A stretch of DNA of 64,000 bases from Luteibacter sp. Sphag1AF (lineage in GTDB: Bacteria; Pseudomonadota; Gammaproteobacteria; Xanthomonadales; Rhodanobacteraceae), in contig NZ_JACHYH010000002.1 in the NCBI RefSeq assembly GCF_014192715.1, forward strand, positions 456,297-520,296, written 5' to 3'. Shown one piece after another: positions 55,501 through 63,199 of the stretch (positions are counted from its first letter, which is position 1; each line of letters opens with the position of its first letter). Below the pieces are notes generated by a model. It saw nothing but the letters and a program-made list of their open reading frames with translations, ran no database searches and was not told where the DNA came from. The position numbers were made by a program, and so were the translations under genes.

Positions 55501-57510
55501 GACGCCGGTCTGTAGCAGGTACTTGCAGTAGCTGCGCAGCACGGCCACCTGGCGCCAGCCAAGCTTGGCACCGAGCACCAGACGGTTGAAGCCGTCGTTC
55601 TCGGCATTGCCGCGCCAGATCTGCTCGAACGCATCTTCAAAAAGGTTGCCGACCTGCTCCACCTCGAAGGCGAGGCGACCGACCGGCTGCACTTCGAAGT
55701 CCTGGATGTACAGCGGCGTGTCGCCGGACTTCACTTCGTACATGTGCTCGGTGAGCACGCGCAGGCCCAGGTTTTCCAGCTGCGGAAGCACTTCGGAAAG
55801 CGCAATGTCCGAACCGCTGCGATACACCTTGAAGCGGAGTTCTTCCGGGCGATGCGGCGGATGATAGAACGACATGCTGATGGCGTCCGGACCTGCCAGA
55901 CCCGCCAGCGCGCCGACGTCGGCCGCGGCGATCTGCGGCGACACTTCGTCCACATAGCCGGCAGGCAGCGCCTTGCCGTAGCGGTTGGCAAGGATGATGC
56001 CCTGCTGCTCGCCCTGCGCGGCGACCAGGCCTTCGCGCAGTTCGTCGAACCAGTTGCGTGCGATGGATGCGATGGACGCTTCCAGCGCCGCCGCGTCATA
56101 CACCGGACGGTCGCCGATGCGCGGGCGCACCACGACATGCAGGCGTACCAGCGCAGACTCGCCCATCAGCACGGCCGAATCCACATGCTCGCCGTGGAAC
56201 GCGTCGCGCAGCAGGTGTTCGATGCGTTCGCGCACAGCCGTATTGAAGCGGTCGCGCGGCACGTACACCAGGCAGGAGAAGAAGCGGCCGTAGCTGTCAC
56301 GACGGATGAAAAGGCGCGTGCGCGTGCGCTGCTGAAGCTCAAGAATGCCCGAGGAAAGCGCATACAGTTCGTCGGCGCTGCACTGGAACAGTTCTTCGCG
56401 CGGCAGCGTGTCCAGGATGTGGCGAAGCGACTTGCCCGAGTAGGAGTCGCGCTTCAGCCCCGAGCGGTCCATCACGGCGTCGCACTTCTCGCGCACCAAC
56501 GGCACGTGCTGCGGACGGGCCATATAGGCATTGGACGAGAACAGGCCCAGGAAACGCTCTTCAGCGACCGGACGACCGTTGGCGTCAAATTTCAGGACAC
56601 CGATGTAATCCATGTAGCCCGCGCGGTGAATCGGCGAGCGTGCATTCGTCTTGGTAAGAATGATGGCGTCGGTGGAACCGGACTGCGGCAGCTCGCTGGC
56701 CACCAGGCTGCGCACCGAACGCGGAGCCAGCGAACGCTCGCCGCCACGCAGGATGCCCAGGCCGGAATTTTCCACGGCGCGCAGCACTTCGTCGCCATCG
56801 ACGGGGGCAACTTCGTATTCACGGTAACCCATGAACGTGAAGTGGTCCTGGGTCGTCCAGCGCAGGAATTCGGACGCTTCGCGCACTTCGTCGGCGGACA
56901 GCGGCATGGCGCGCTGATGCAGGGATTCGGCAATCGCGACCATCTTGTCGCGCATCGGGGCCCAGTCGGTCACCGCTTCGCGCACGTCGGCCAGGGCCAG
57001 TTCGACGTTGGTTTTGAGCACATCCAGCTCGGTGTCGTCGATGCGGTCGATTTCAAAGCGCATGAACGATTCGGAGTCCGTGCCCTCACCCAGCGCTTCA
57101 AGCGCTCCGGAGGCGGCACGGCGGACGGAGACCACCGGGTGGATGATCGCGTGAATTTCGGCATGCGCCGCAGCCACCATCGACACGGTGTCTACGAGGA
57201 AAGGCATATCGTCCGTGACGACTTCGATCACGGCCCGGGTACCGGACACGCCCGGATTGAACACGCGCACGCTGGCCTTGCCCGGCGTACGCGTCTTTGC
57301 AAATTGCAGGAGATCCTGGATCAGGGCAGCCCAGCGGTCGGGCGCGTGCAGGGCGTAATCACCCGGCGCCATGCGCTCGAAGAAGGCGTTGATAAAAAAG
57401 CGCGCCTCATTGAGGCGCTCCGCGGAAAGGTTGCTCTTCTTCATTTCTTCGAAGACAGCGGCGGTGAACTGGCCGTCTTCGGCAGCACGAATAGCATTCA
57501 TGGCGGACAT
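52579..57510 (-). CDS. gdhB: NAD-specific glutamate dehydrogenase, large (about 180 kDa) type
   Basis: 1643 residues from ATG 57510; the frame extends 65 codons upstream but that part is not homologous in character. This is the L-180 class of NAD-dependent glutamate dehydrogenase: a long N-terminal regulatory region with ACT-like segments (VSGTRAVIEVVTDDMPFLVDTVS), a central catalytic part (FRTEVLGLVKAQMVKNTVIV, PVGSKGGFVVK, GVGDMSGDVFGNGML), and a helical C-terminal region. It deaminates glutamate to 2-oxoglutarate and is usually used for glutamate catabolism. Monocistronic, divergent from tetR. Confidence 0.93.
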   Translation of the reverse strand: MSAMNAIRAAEDGQFTAAVFEEMKKSNLSAERLNEARFFINAFFERMAPGDYALHAPDRWAALIQDLLQFAKTRTPGKASVRVFNPGVSGTRAVIEVVTDDMPFLVDTVSMVAAAHAEIHAIIHPVVSVRRAASGALEALGEGTDSESFMRFEIDRIDDTELDVLKTNVELALADVREAVTDWAPMRDKMVAIAESLHQRAMPLSADEVREASEFLRWTTQDHFTFMGYREYEVAPVDGDEVLRAVENSGLGILRGGERSLAPRSVRSLVASELPQSGSTDAIILTKTNARSPIHRAGYMDYIGVLKFDANGRPVAEERFLGLFSSNAYMARPQHVPLVREKCDAVMDRSGLKRDSYSGKSLRHILDTLPREELFQCSADELYALSSGILELQQRTRTRLFIRRDSYGRFFSCLVYVPRDRFNTAVRERIEHLLRDAFHGEHVDSAVLMGESALVRLHVVVRPRIGDRPVYDAAALEASIASIARNWFDELREGLVAAQGEQQGIILANRYGKALPAGYVDEVSPQIAAADVGALAGLAGPDAISMSFYHPPHRPEELRFKVYRSGSDIALSEVLPQLENLGLRVLTEHMYEVKSGDTPLYIQDFEVQPVGRLAFEVEQVGNLFEDAFEQIWRGNAENDGFNRLVLGAKLGWRQVAVLRSYCKYLLQTGVTFSQAYMEDALNRYPAIAGLLIELFNAKFDPNRESLDGAARQRAETMLATEMRALIDEETLTTQPALVGNLIASLALPRAEQVKAVEEAINALLENVSSLDEDRILRSFIALVHATLRTSFFQEWEGVARPYISFKFDSHAVPDLAKPVPFREIFVYAPRVEGIHLRFGSVARGGLRWSDRREDFRTEVLGLVKAQMVKNTVIVPVGSKGGFVVKRPPLAADRDAQLAEGIACYRMFINGLLDITDNLVEGKIVAPHSVVRHDNDDPYLVVAADKGTATFSDIANAISAEHGFWLDDAFASGGSNGYDHKGMGITAKGAWESVRRHFRALGRDCQTEDFTVVGVGDMSGDVFGNGMLLSEHILLLAAFDHRHIFLDPKPDAARSFKERQRMFALPRSSWDDYDKSLISAGGGVYPRTAKSIPVSPEVRAALGIRAEVTHMPPTDLLSAILKAQVDLLWNGGIGTYVKATSETHAEVGDRANNALRVNGNELRCKVIGEGGNLGMTQKGRIEAATVGVLLNTDFIDNSAGVDTSDHEVNIKILLNDAVQRGELTFEARNRQLAEMTDEVGRLVLWDNYRQNQAITVMEHQSVRRLGSMAHFIRTLEGEGMLDRQVESLPSEAELTERKARGLGLTRPELSVLLSYDKIRLFQQLLDSDVPEDPYLSRELVRYFPLPLHEKYAEHMQRHRLKREIIATAVTNSTVNRMGATFMMRMQEDTGQGPAAIAKAYTAAREILDARGLWAEIEALDGKVAEDTQIDAILHIWSLLRHLTRWLLNRPGGTLDIAANVERYGAEVTALREALPSALTNTGRGDFSSSQEKWEGLGCPDALAVRLARVPVLRAALDMVEVSKQSGYPIQKVAAVFYELGEALDLEWLRDQIEALPVEGAWHAQARGSLLDELNAQHRALALQVLNVAGNRTDLSPVQAWLERDDATLKYTRAMLAEILTQNADYPIASVAVRRLAQLAQIPLG

Positions 57511-57733
57511 CGATGTGGGGAAGGGAAGAAATCCGCAAAAGCATAGCTCTGCTTCATTCGCGTATCCACCCGTGTGATTGCGCGCAGTAACGCTTTGTAC
57601 ATCGCATCGCGACAATTTACGTCGCGCGTCGATACGTAATAGCCAACGTACCGCGAGATGCTTGCAGGAAGCGTGCCGCCGCGACGCAACAATGCGCATG
57701 CGCATGGAGGTTATAGTCGTTGACGATTGTCAC

Positions 57734-57765
57734 TTGTAGATTCTAAACTGGACGGTATAGTCCAG
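57734..57765 (+). promoter_or_regulatory. Promoter and overlapping palindromic operator of the tetR-RND operon
   Basis: TTGTAG (57734-57739), 16 bases, then TATAGT (57756-57761) form a plausible sigma-70 promoter. The inverted repeat CTGGAC-GGTATA-GTCCAG (57748-57765) covers the -10 box. This is where a TetR repressor of the downstream gene would be expected to bind and block its own operon. Inference from sequence only. Confidence 0.55.
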
Positions 57766-57777
57766 CTTGGTACACCC

Positions 57778-58434
57778 ATGTCCCGCCCGGATCCCCGACC
57801 CGCTTCCGACCACCAGCAGCGGGTCCTCCAGGCAGCTTGCGCGCTTTTCCTGCGCGACGGGTACCGGGTAAGCATGGGCGCTGTGGCGCGTGAAGCGGGG
57901 GTATCGAAGCAAACGGTCTACGCGCACTACGAAAACAAGGACAGCCTGTTCTACGCTGCCATCGAGCAACTGGTATTGCCGCTGCATGAAAGTCTGGAGC
58001 CGGAGCGCCGCACCCTGGCCGCTACGCTCGAAGCCCTTGCCGCAGCCCACCAGCATCACGTGATGGACAGGACCAAAGTCGCGCTGGCGCGGATGCTGAT
58101 CTCCGAAGCTCCCCGCTTTCCCGCAGCCGCGAAGACATTTTTCCGTACTGCCATCGACACCCTGGTGGAACGGCTCGCTTTACGGATGTGCGACGCGATG
58201 GAACGCGGTCAGATGCGAACGGACGACCCGGCCGTGGCGGCCGAGTTGTTCATGTCCATGCTCCATGGCCTTGAAGGTGACCGGCGCCTCTTCGGAATGC
58301 GCGGCCGGGGCCAAAAGGCACAGGACGACTGGGCCCGGCATGCAGTAACTGTATTTATGCACGCGTACGACATCCTCCCCGATGAGCGGCCGCGAAAGAA
58401 CACGAAACCTGGAAAAAGAACGGAGTTCTCATGA
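57778..58434 (+). CDS. TetR-family regulator of the RND operon
   Basis: 218 residues from ATG 57778; an in-frame start 51 bases earlier would lie over the promoter region. The HTH domain (about 12-60) includes VLQAACALFLRDGYRVSMGAVAREAGVSKQTVYAHYENKDSLFYAAI. The C-terminal ligand domain resembles the TetR_C_7 / AcrR-like group. It overlaps the adaptor gene by four bases (ATGA), so it is co-expressed with the pump it probably represses. Confidence 0.88.
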   Translation: MSRPDPRPASDHQQRVLQAACALFLRDGYRVSMGAVAREAGVSKQTVYAHYENKDSLFYAAIEQLVLPLHESLEPERRTLAATLEALAAAHQHHVMDRTKVALARMLISEAPRFPAAAKTFFRTAIDTLVERLALRMCDAMERGQMRTDDPAVAAELFMSMLHGLEGDRRLFGMRGRGQKAQDDWARHAVTVFMHAYDILPDERPRKNTKPGKRTEFS

Positions 58435-59687
58435 AGCCCCTGCCCCTGCGCACATCCCTGCTGTGCCTTGGCCTTGCTGCCGCCCTCGCCGGCTGCGGCA
58501 AAGGCGCCGATAAGCAACAGCAGCCGCCGCCGCCCGAGGTGGGCGTCATTGAGGCCACTCCGCAGAACGCACCCCTGGTGCAGGATCTGGTGGGTCGCCT
58601 GTCGCCGTATCGCAGCGGTGACGTGCGCGCTCGCGTGCCCGGCGTGCTGATGGCCCGCACCTATGAAGAAGGCACCGATGTAAAGAAGGGCCAGGTGCTC
58701 TTCAAGATTGATCCGGCCCCCCTGCGCGCGGCTCTTGATGCCTCCCTGGCCAACCTGGCCCAGGCCCAGGCCACCGCTGCCAACAACAAGGCAGCGGCGG
58801 ATCGCGCGTCCAGCCTCGTGGGCAAGGGTTATGTGTCCCGCGCCGACTACGACGCGGCCATCGCCGCCCAGCGCACCGCTGATGCGGCGGTGAAACAGGC
58901 CCAGGCCGACGTGCAGACCGCACGCATCAACCTCGGCTTCACCGACGTCACCGCGCCGATTGACGGCCGCGCCGGCCAGCAGCAGGTCACCGAAGGCGCC
59001 CTTGTGGGCCAGTCGGACGTCACGCTGCTGACTACCGTGGACCAGATCGACCCGCTCTATGTGAACTTCACCCTCGGCGTCAGCGACGTTGAACAGATGC
59101 GCCGCGCTGCGGCCTCCGGCGGCGCCACGCTGGCCGAGCGCAACAAGACCAAGGTGGATGTCGCCCTTCCGGACGGCACGCCGTACGGCCAGGCCGGCAC
59201 GCTGGACTTCGCGTCGGTCACGGTGAATCCGCAGACCGGCACGGTGAACCTGCGCGCGCAGCTGCCCAACCCGGACAAGTCGCTGTTGCCGGGCACCTAC
59301 GTGACCATCAAGGCCTACATGGGCGACCTCCACGGCGTGTTCCTCGTGCCGCAGAAGGCCGTGCAGCGTGACGCCAACAGTGCATACGTGCTGACCGTGG
59401 GCCCGGACAACAATGTCGTCCGCAAGAATGTGAAGGCCGACAACCAGCGTGGCCTGGACTTCCTGGTCACCTCGGGCCTCGCTGCCCACGACAAGATCAT
59501 CGTCGGCGGTCTGCCGAAGGCGAAGGAAGGTAAACCCGTCAATCCGAAGCCCTACGATCCGAAGCAGGATCAGGCAGGCGGCGCCCCTCAGGGTGCAGCT
59601 CCTGCCGCGCAGGGTCAGCAGGCATCCGCCAAGGGCGAACAGGCCAAGCCTGACGCCAAGTCGGGCAGCCAGCCCGAGAAGCAGTAA
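58431..59687 (+). CDS. RND efflux periplasmic adaptor (membrane fusion lipoprotein)
   Basis: 418 residues. Lipobox LAGC (Cys22) anchors it to the inner membrane. Biotinyl-lipoyl segment RSGDVRARVPGVLMARTYEEGTDVKKGQVLFKID, helical hairpin LANLAQAQATAANNKAAADRA, and the second lipoyl half LGFTDVTAPIDGRAGQQQVTEGALV follow MexA/AcrA. A Gln/Ala/Lys-rich tail of about 40 residues ends the protein. It links the pump at 59700 to an outer membrane channel not encoded here. Confidence 0.93.
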   Translation: MKPLPLRTSLLCLGLAAALAGCGKGADKQQQPPPPEVGVIEATPQNAPLVQDLVGRLSPYRSGDVRARVPGVLMARTYEEGTDVKKGQVLFKIDPAPLRAALDASLANLAQAQATAANNKAAADRASSLVGKGYVSRADYDAAIAAQRTADAAVKQAQADVQTARINLGFTDVTAPIDGRAGQQQVTEGALVGQSDVTLLTTVDQIDPLYVNFTLGVSDVEQMRRAAASGGATLAERNKTKVDVALPDGTPYGQAGTLDFASVTVNPQTGTVNLRAQLPNPDKSLLPGTYVTIKAYMGDLHGVFLVPQKAVQRDANSAYVLTVGPDNNVVRKNVKADNQRGLDFLVTSGLAAHDKIIVGGLPKAKEGKPVNPKPYDPKQDQAGGAPQGAAPAAQGQQASAKGEQAKPDAKSGSQPEKQ

Positions 59688-59699
59688 GGGAGCGGTCTC

Positions 59700-62600
59700 A
59701 TGCCGAGTTTCTTCATCGACCGCCCGGTATTTGCGTGGGTGGTAGCCATCTTGATTACCCTGTGCGGCACGCTCGCCGTGCTGAACATGGGTATCGAGTC
59801 CTACCCCAACGTGGCACCGCCGCAGGTTACCGTGTCGGCAACCTACGCTGGCGCCAGCGCAGATACCACAGAAAAAACCGTTACCCAGGTCATCGAGCAG
59901 CAGCTGACCGGTATCGATCACCTCATCTACTTCAACTCGCAGTCCAGCTCCAACGGCCGTTCCACCATCACGCTGACGTTTGAAAGCGGTACGGACCCGG
60001 ATATCGCGCAGGTGCAGGTGCAGAACAAGGTGTCGCTTGCGACGCCGCGTCTGCCCGCCGAAGTGACCCAGCAGGGCGTCGTGGTGGCCAAGGCCAACGC
60101 GGGCTTCCTGATGCTGGTCGCGCTTCGTTCGGAAAATGCCAGCATCGACCGCGATGCGCTGAACGACCTTGTGGCTTCGCGCGTACTCGACCAGATCTCG
60201 CGTATCCCCGGCGTCGGCAGCACGCAGCAGTTCGGTGCCGAGTACTCCATGCGCCTGTGGATCGACCCGGACAAGCTCCAGGGCTACGGCCTCTCGGCGA
60301 CGGACGTATCGAACGCCGTGCTGGCTCAGAACGTGCAGTTCGCTGCCGGTTCCATCGGTGCGGCACCTGCCATCCCGGGCCAGGGCTTCACCGCCACGGT
60401 TTCGGCGGAAGGTCGCTTCACCAAGCCTGAGCAGTTCGAAAACATCATCCTTCGCGCGAACACCGACGGCACTGTGGTCAAGCTGAAGGACGTGGGTCGT
60501 GTGGCGTTCGGTGCCTTCACCTATGGCTTCGACACCCGCTGGAACGGCGCCCCCACCGGTGCGTTCGGTATTCAGCTGCTGCCCGGCGCCAACGCGCTGG
60601 ACGTGGCCCATGCGGTGCGCGCCAAGATGGACGAACTGGCACCCAGCTTCCCGCAGGGTGTGAGCTGGTTCATTCCTTACGACAGCACGACGTTCGTCAA
60701 CATCTCCATCGAAGAAGTGGTGCACACCCTGATCGAGGCCATCATCCTCGTCTTCCTGGTGATGCTGATCTTCCTTCAGAACATCCGCGCCACGATCATC
60801 CCCACGCTGGTGATTCCGGTGGCCCTGCTCGGCACCTTCATCGGCATGCTCGCGCTCGGCTTCACCATCAACCAGCTGACGCTGTTCGGCATGGTGCTGG
60901 CCATCGGCATCGTGGTGGATGACGCCATCGTCGTGATCGAAAACGTCGAGCGCATCATGACGGAGGAAAACCTTCCTCCGAAGGAAGCCACCCGCAAGGC
61001 GATGGGCCAGATCACCGGCGCCGTCGTGGCCATCACCGTGGTGCTGGCCGCCGTGTTCATTCCCAGCGCATTGCAGGCGGGTGCGGCCGGCGTCATCTAC
61101 AAGCAGTTCGCGCTGACCATCGCGGTGTCGATGTTCTTCTCCGCGTTCCTGGCACTGAGCTTCACGCCTGCGCTGTGCGCCACGATGCTCAAGCCGACGC
61201 ATCACGGCAAGTCGAACATTGTGTTCCGCACGTTCAACAAGTACTTCGACAAGATCAACCACACCTACACCGGCCATATCGGCAGCGCGGTTCGTCATGC
61301 GCCCCGCTGGATGATCGTGTTCGTGCTGATTACCGTGCTGTGCGGCTTCCTGTTCACCCGCGTGCCCACCGGCTTCCTCCCCGAGGAAGATCAGGGCTAC
61401 GCGCTGGGCATCATCCAGCTGCCGCCGGGCGCCACCCTCGAACGCACCAACAAGGTGATGGACGAGATGCGTGCGGTGCTGCAGAAAGACCCGGCCTATA
61501 GCGACGTCTTCCAGATTTCCGGCTTCAGCTTCCTGGGTCAGGGCGAAAACGTCGGCATGGCGTTCATCAAGCTCAAGCCCTGGGGCGAGCGTGGCTGGAC
61601 GGACAAGCAGGAAGAACAGAAAAAGCAGTACGACGAAGCCGTGAAGGCTGGCCGCGCTCCGAAGGTTGACCCGTCCGTCACCGCCACCGACTACATCGCC
61701 CGCACCATGGGCGCTGTGCAGGGCGTGCGCGATGCGACGATCTTCGTGGTGAACCTGCCCACCGTGCAGGGCCTCGGCCAGTTCGGCGGCTTCGACATGT
61801 TCCTGCAGGATCGTGCCGGTGCGGGCCGCGACGCCCTCACCCAGGCTCGCAACGTGCTGCTGGGCAAGGCCAACCAGAACCCGGTTCTGACGGCCGTGCG
61901 TCCCAACACGCTGGAAGACTCCCCGCAGCTTCAGCTGGAAGTCGACCGCGTGCAGGCGCAGTCCATGGGCCTGTCGGTCAGCGACATCTATAACGCGATC
62001 CAGCTCATGCTGGCTCCGGTATACGTCAACGACTTCTTCTATCAGGGCCGCATCAAGCGCGTGTCGATGCAGGCCGATTCGCAGTTCCGCATGAGTCCGG
62101 ATGCGCTCAAGCACATCTTTACTCCGAGCACGCTGGCAGCAACCTCCGCCAGCACGGCATCGGGCAGCACCTCCACGACCGGCACGCAGATGATTCCGCT
62201 GTCCAACGTGGTGAAGGCTACCTGGTTCACCGGCTCGCCCTCGCTCACCCGCTACAACGGCTATTCCGCCGTGGAAATCGTGGGTAGCCAGGCTCCGGGG
62301 CGCAGCTCCGGTGAAGCGATGAACGAGATGCAGCGGATCATCCAGAACGACCTGTCGACCGATTACGGCTTCGACTGGACCGGCATGTCGTATCAGGAAA
62401 TCCTGTCCGGCAACCAGTCCACGATGCTCTTCATCCTGTCCATCGTGATCGTGTTCCTCTGCCTTGCCGCCCTGTACGAAAGCTGGTCCATCCCGGTTTC
62501 CGTGCTGCTGGTGGTTCCGCTGGGCGTGCTGGGTGCCGTGCTTGCCGCGCTGATGCGTGGCCTGCCCAACGACATCTACTTCAAGATCGGTCTCATCACG

Positions 62601-63089
62601 ATCGTGGGTCTGGCGGCGAAGAACGCGATTCTGATCGTGGAGTTCGCTGTCGAACAGCAACAGGCAGGCAAGACGCTGCGTGAAGGTGTGATCGAGGCCG
62701 CCCGCCTCCGTCTGCGCCCCATCCTGATGACCTCGCTGGCCTTCATCGGCGGCGTGTTCCCTCTGGCCATTTCCAGCGGTGCGGGTGCGAATGCCCGTCA
62801 CGCGATCGGCACGGGCGTCATCGGCGGCATGGTGTTCGCCACCTTCCTGGGCGTGCTGCTGATCCCGGTGTTCTATGTGGTGGTCCGTCGCCTGCTGGGT
62901 GACAAGCTGGATGAGGTATCGCACAAGATGCCGCATCACGGCGATGACCACGACGGCGGCCCGGATGGCCACGGCGGCAATGGTGGTGGCAACGGCGGCA
63001 ACAATCCGTCCGGCACGCCCCACGCCACCAACGTCGGCGATATGAGCGCCTTCGATTCCGACCCCCGACGGGGCCAGAACCGGACGTAA
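59700..63089 (+). CDS. RND multidrug efflux pump, AcrB/MexB type
   Basis: 1129 residues. It starts MPSFFIDRPVFAWVVAILI with the HAE-1 signature IESYPNVAPPQVTVSATYAGASA. Proton-relay residues are Asp407 and Asp408 in GIVVDDAIVVIENVERIM and Lys974 in GLAAKNAILIVEFA. It is a proton-driven exporter of drugs and other amphipathic compounds. Longer than AcrB (about 1049) because of a C-terminal tail rich in His, Gly and Asp (MPHHGDDHDGGPDGHGGNGG onward), which may bind metal but is probably just a flexible cytoplasmic tail. Confidence 0.95.
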   Translation: MPSFFIDRPVFAWVVAILITLCGTLAVLNMGIESYPNVAPPQVTVSATYAGASADTTEKTVTQVIEQQLTGIDHLIYFNSQSSSNGRSTITLTFESGTDPDIAQVQVQNKVSLATPRLPAEVTQQGVVVAKANAGFLMLVALRSENASIDRDALNDLVASRVLDQISRIPGVGSTQQFGAEYSMRLWIDPDKLQGYGLSATDVSNAVLAQNVQFAAGSIGAAPAIPGQGFTATVSAEGRFTKPEQFENIILRANTDGTVVKLKDVGRVAFGAFTYGFDTRWNGAPTGAFGIQLLPGANALDVAHAVRAKMDELAPSFPQGVSWFIPYDSTTFVNISIEEVVHTLIEAIILVFLVMLIFLQNIRATIIPTLVIPVALLGTFIGMLALGFTINQLTLFGMVLAIGIVVDDAIVVIENVERIMTEENLPPKEATRKAMGQITGAVVAITVVLAAVFIPSALQAGAAGVIYKQFALTIAVSMFFSAFLALSFTPALCATMLKPTHHGKSNIVFRTFNKYFDKINHTYTGHIGSAVRHAPRWMIVFVLITVLCGFLFTRVPTGFLPEEDQGYALGIIQLPPGATLERTNKVMDEMRAVLQKDPAYSDVFQISGFSFLGQGENVGMAFIKLKPWGERGWTDKQEEQKKQYDEAVKAGRAPKVDPSVTATDYIARTMGAVQGVRDATIFVVNLPTVQGLGQFGGFDMFLQDRAGAGRDALTQARNVLLGKANQNPVLTAVRPNTLEDSPQLQLEVDRVQAQSMGLSVSDIYNAIQLMLAPVYVNDFFYQGRIKRVSMQADSQFRMSPDALKHIFTPSTLAATSASTASGSTSTTGTQMIPLSNVVKATWFTGSPSLTRYNGYSAVEIVGSQAPGRSSGEAMNEMQRIIQNDLSTDYGFDWTGMSYQEILSGNQSTMLFILSIVIVFLCLAALYESWSIPVSVLLVVPLGVLGAVLAALMRGLPNDIYFKIGLITIVGLAAKNAILIVEFAVEQQQAGKTLREGVIEAARLRLRPILMTSLAFIGGVFPLAISSGAGANARHAIGTGVIGGMVFATFLGVLLIPVFYVVVRRLLGDKLDEVSHKMPHHGDDHDGGPDGHGGNGGGNGGNNPSGTPHATNVGDMSAFDSDPRRGQNRT

Positions 63090-63114
63090 CAGAAAAAGTC
63101 CGGCGAAATGAACT

Positions 63115-63162
63115 ACACCCCAGAAGTTGGACACCCGTCCAATCTCTGGGGTGTTTTTTTTT
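63115..63162 (+). terminator. Rho-independent terminator after the RND operon
   Basis: ACACCCCAGA pairs with TCTGGGGTGT (with a second inner repeat TTGGAC/GTCCAA), followed by nine T. It ends the tetR-adaptor-pump transcript before the convergent effector-like gene. Confidence 0.9.
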
Positions 63163-63199
63163 GCTCCGAGCCGGCCTGCTCCGAAGTCAGACCCTCTCG

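Noticed and set aside
52783..55515. Open plus-strand frame of about 910 codons opposite glutamate dehydrogenase
   Set aside because: Antisense shadow; composition dominated by His, Arg, Gln and Val and no motif, whereas the minus strand carries clear glutamate dehydrogenase motifs.
58209..63134. Open minus-strand frame of about 1640 codons opposite the RND operon
   Set aside because: It is the antisense shadow of the adaptor and pump genes caused by strong third-position GC bias. It is rich in His, Arg, Val and Gly with no domain, while the plus strand encodes recognisable proteins.
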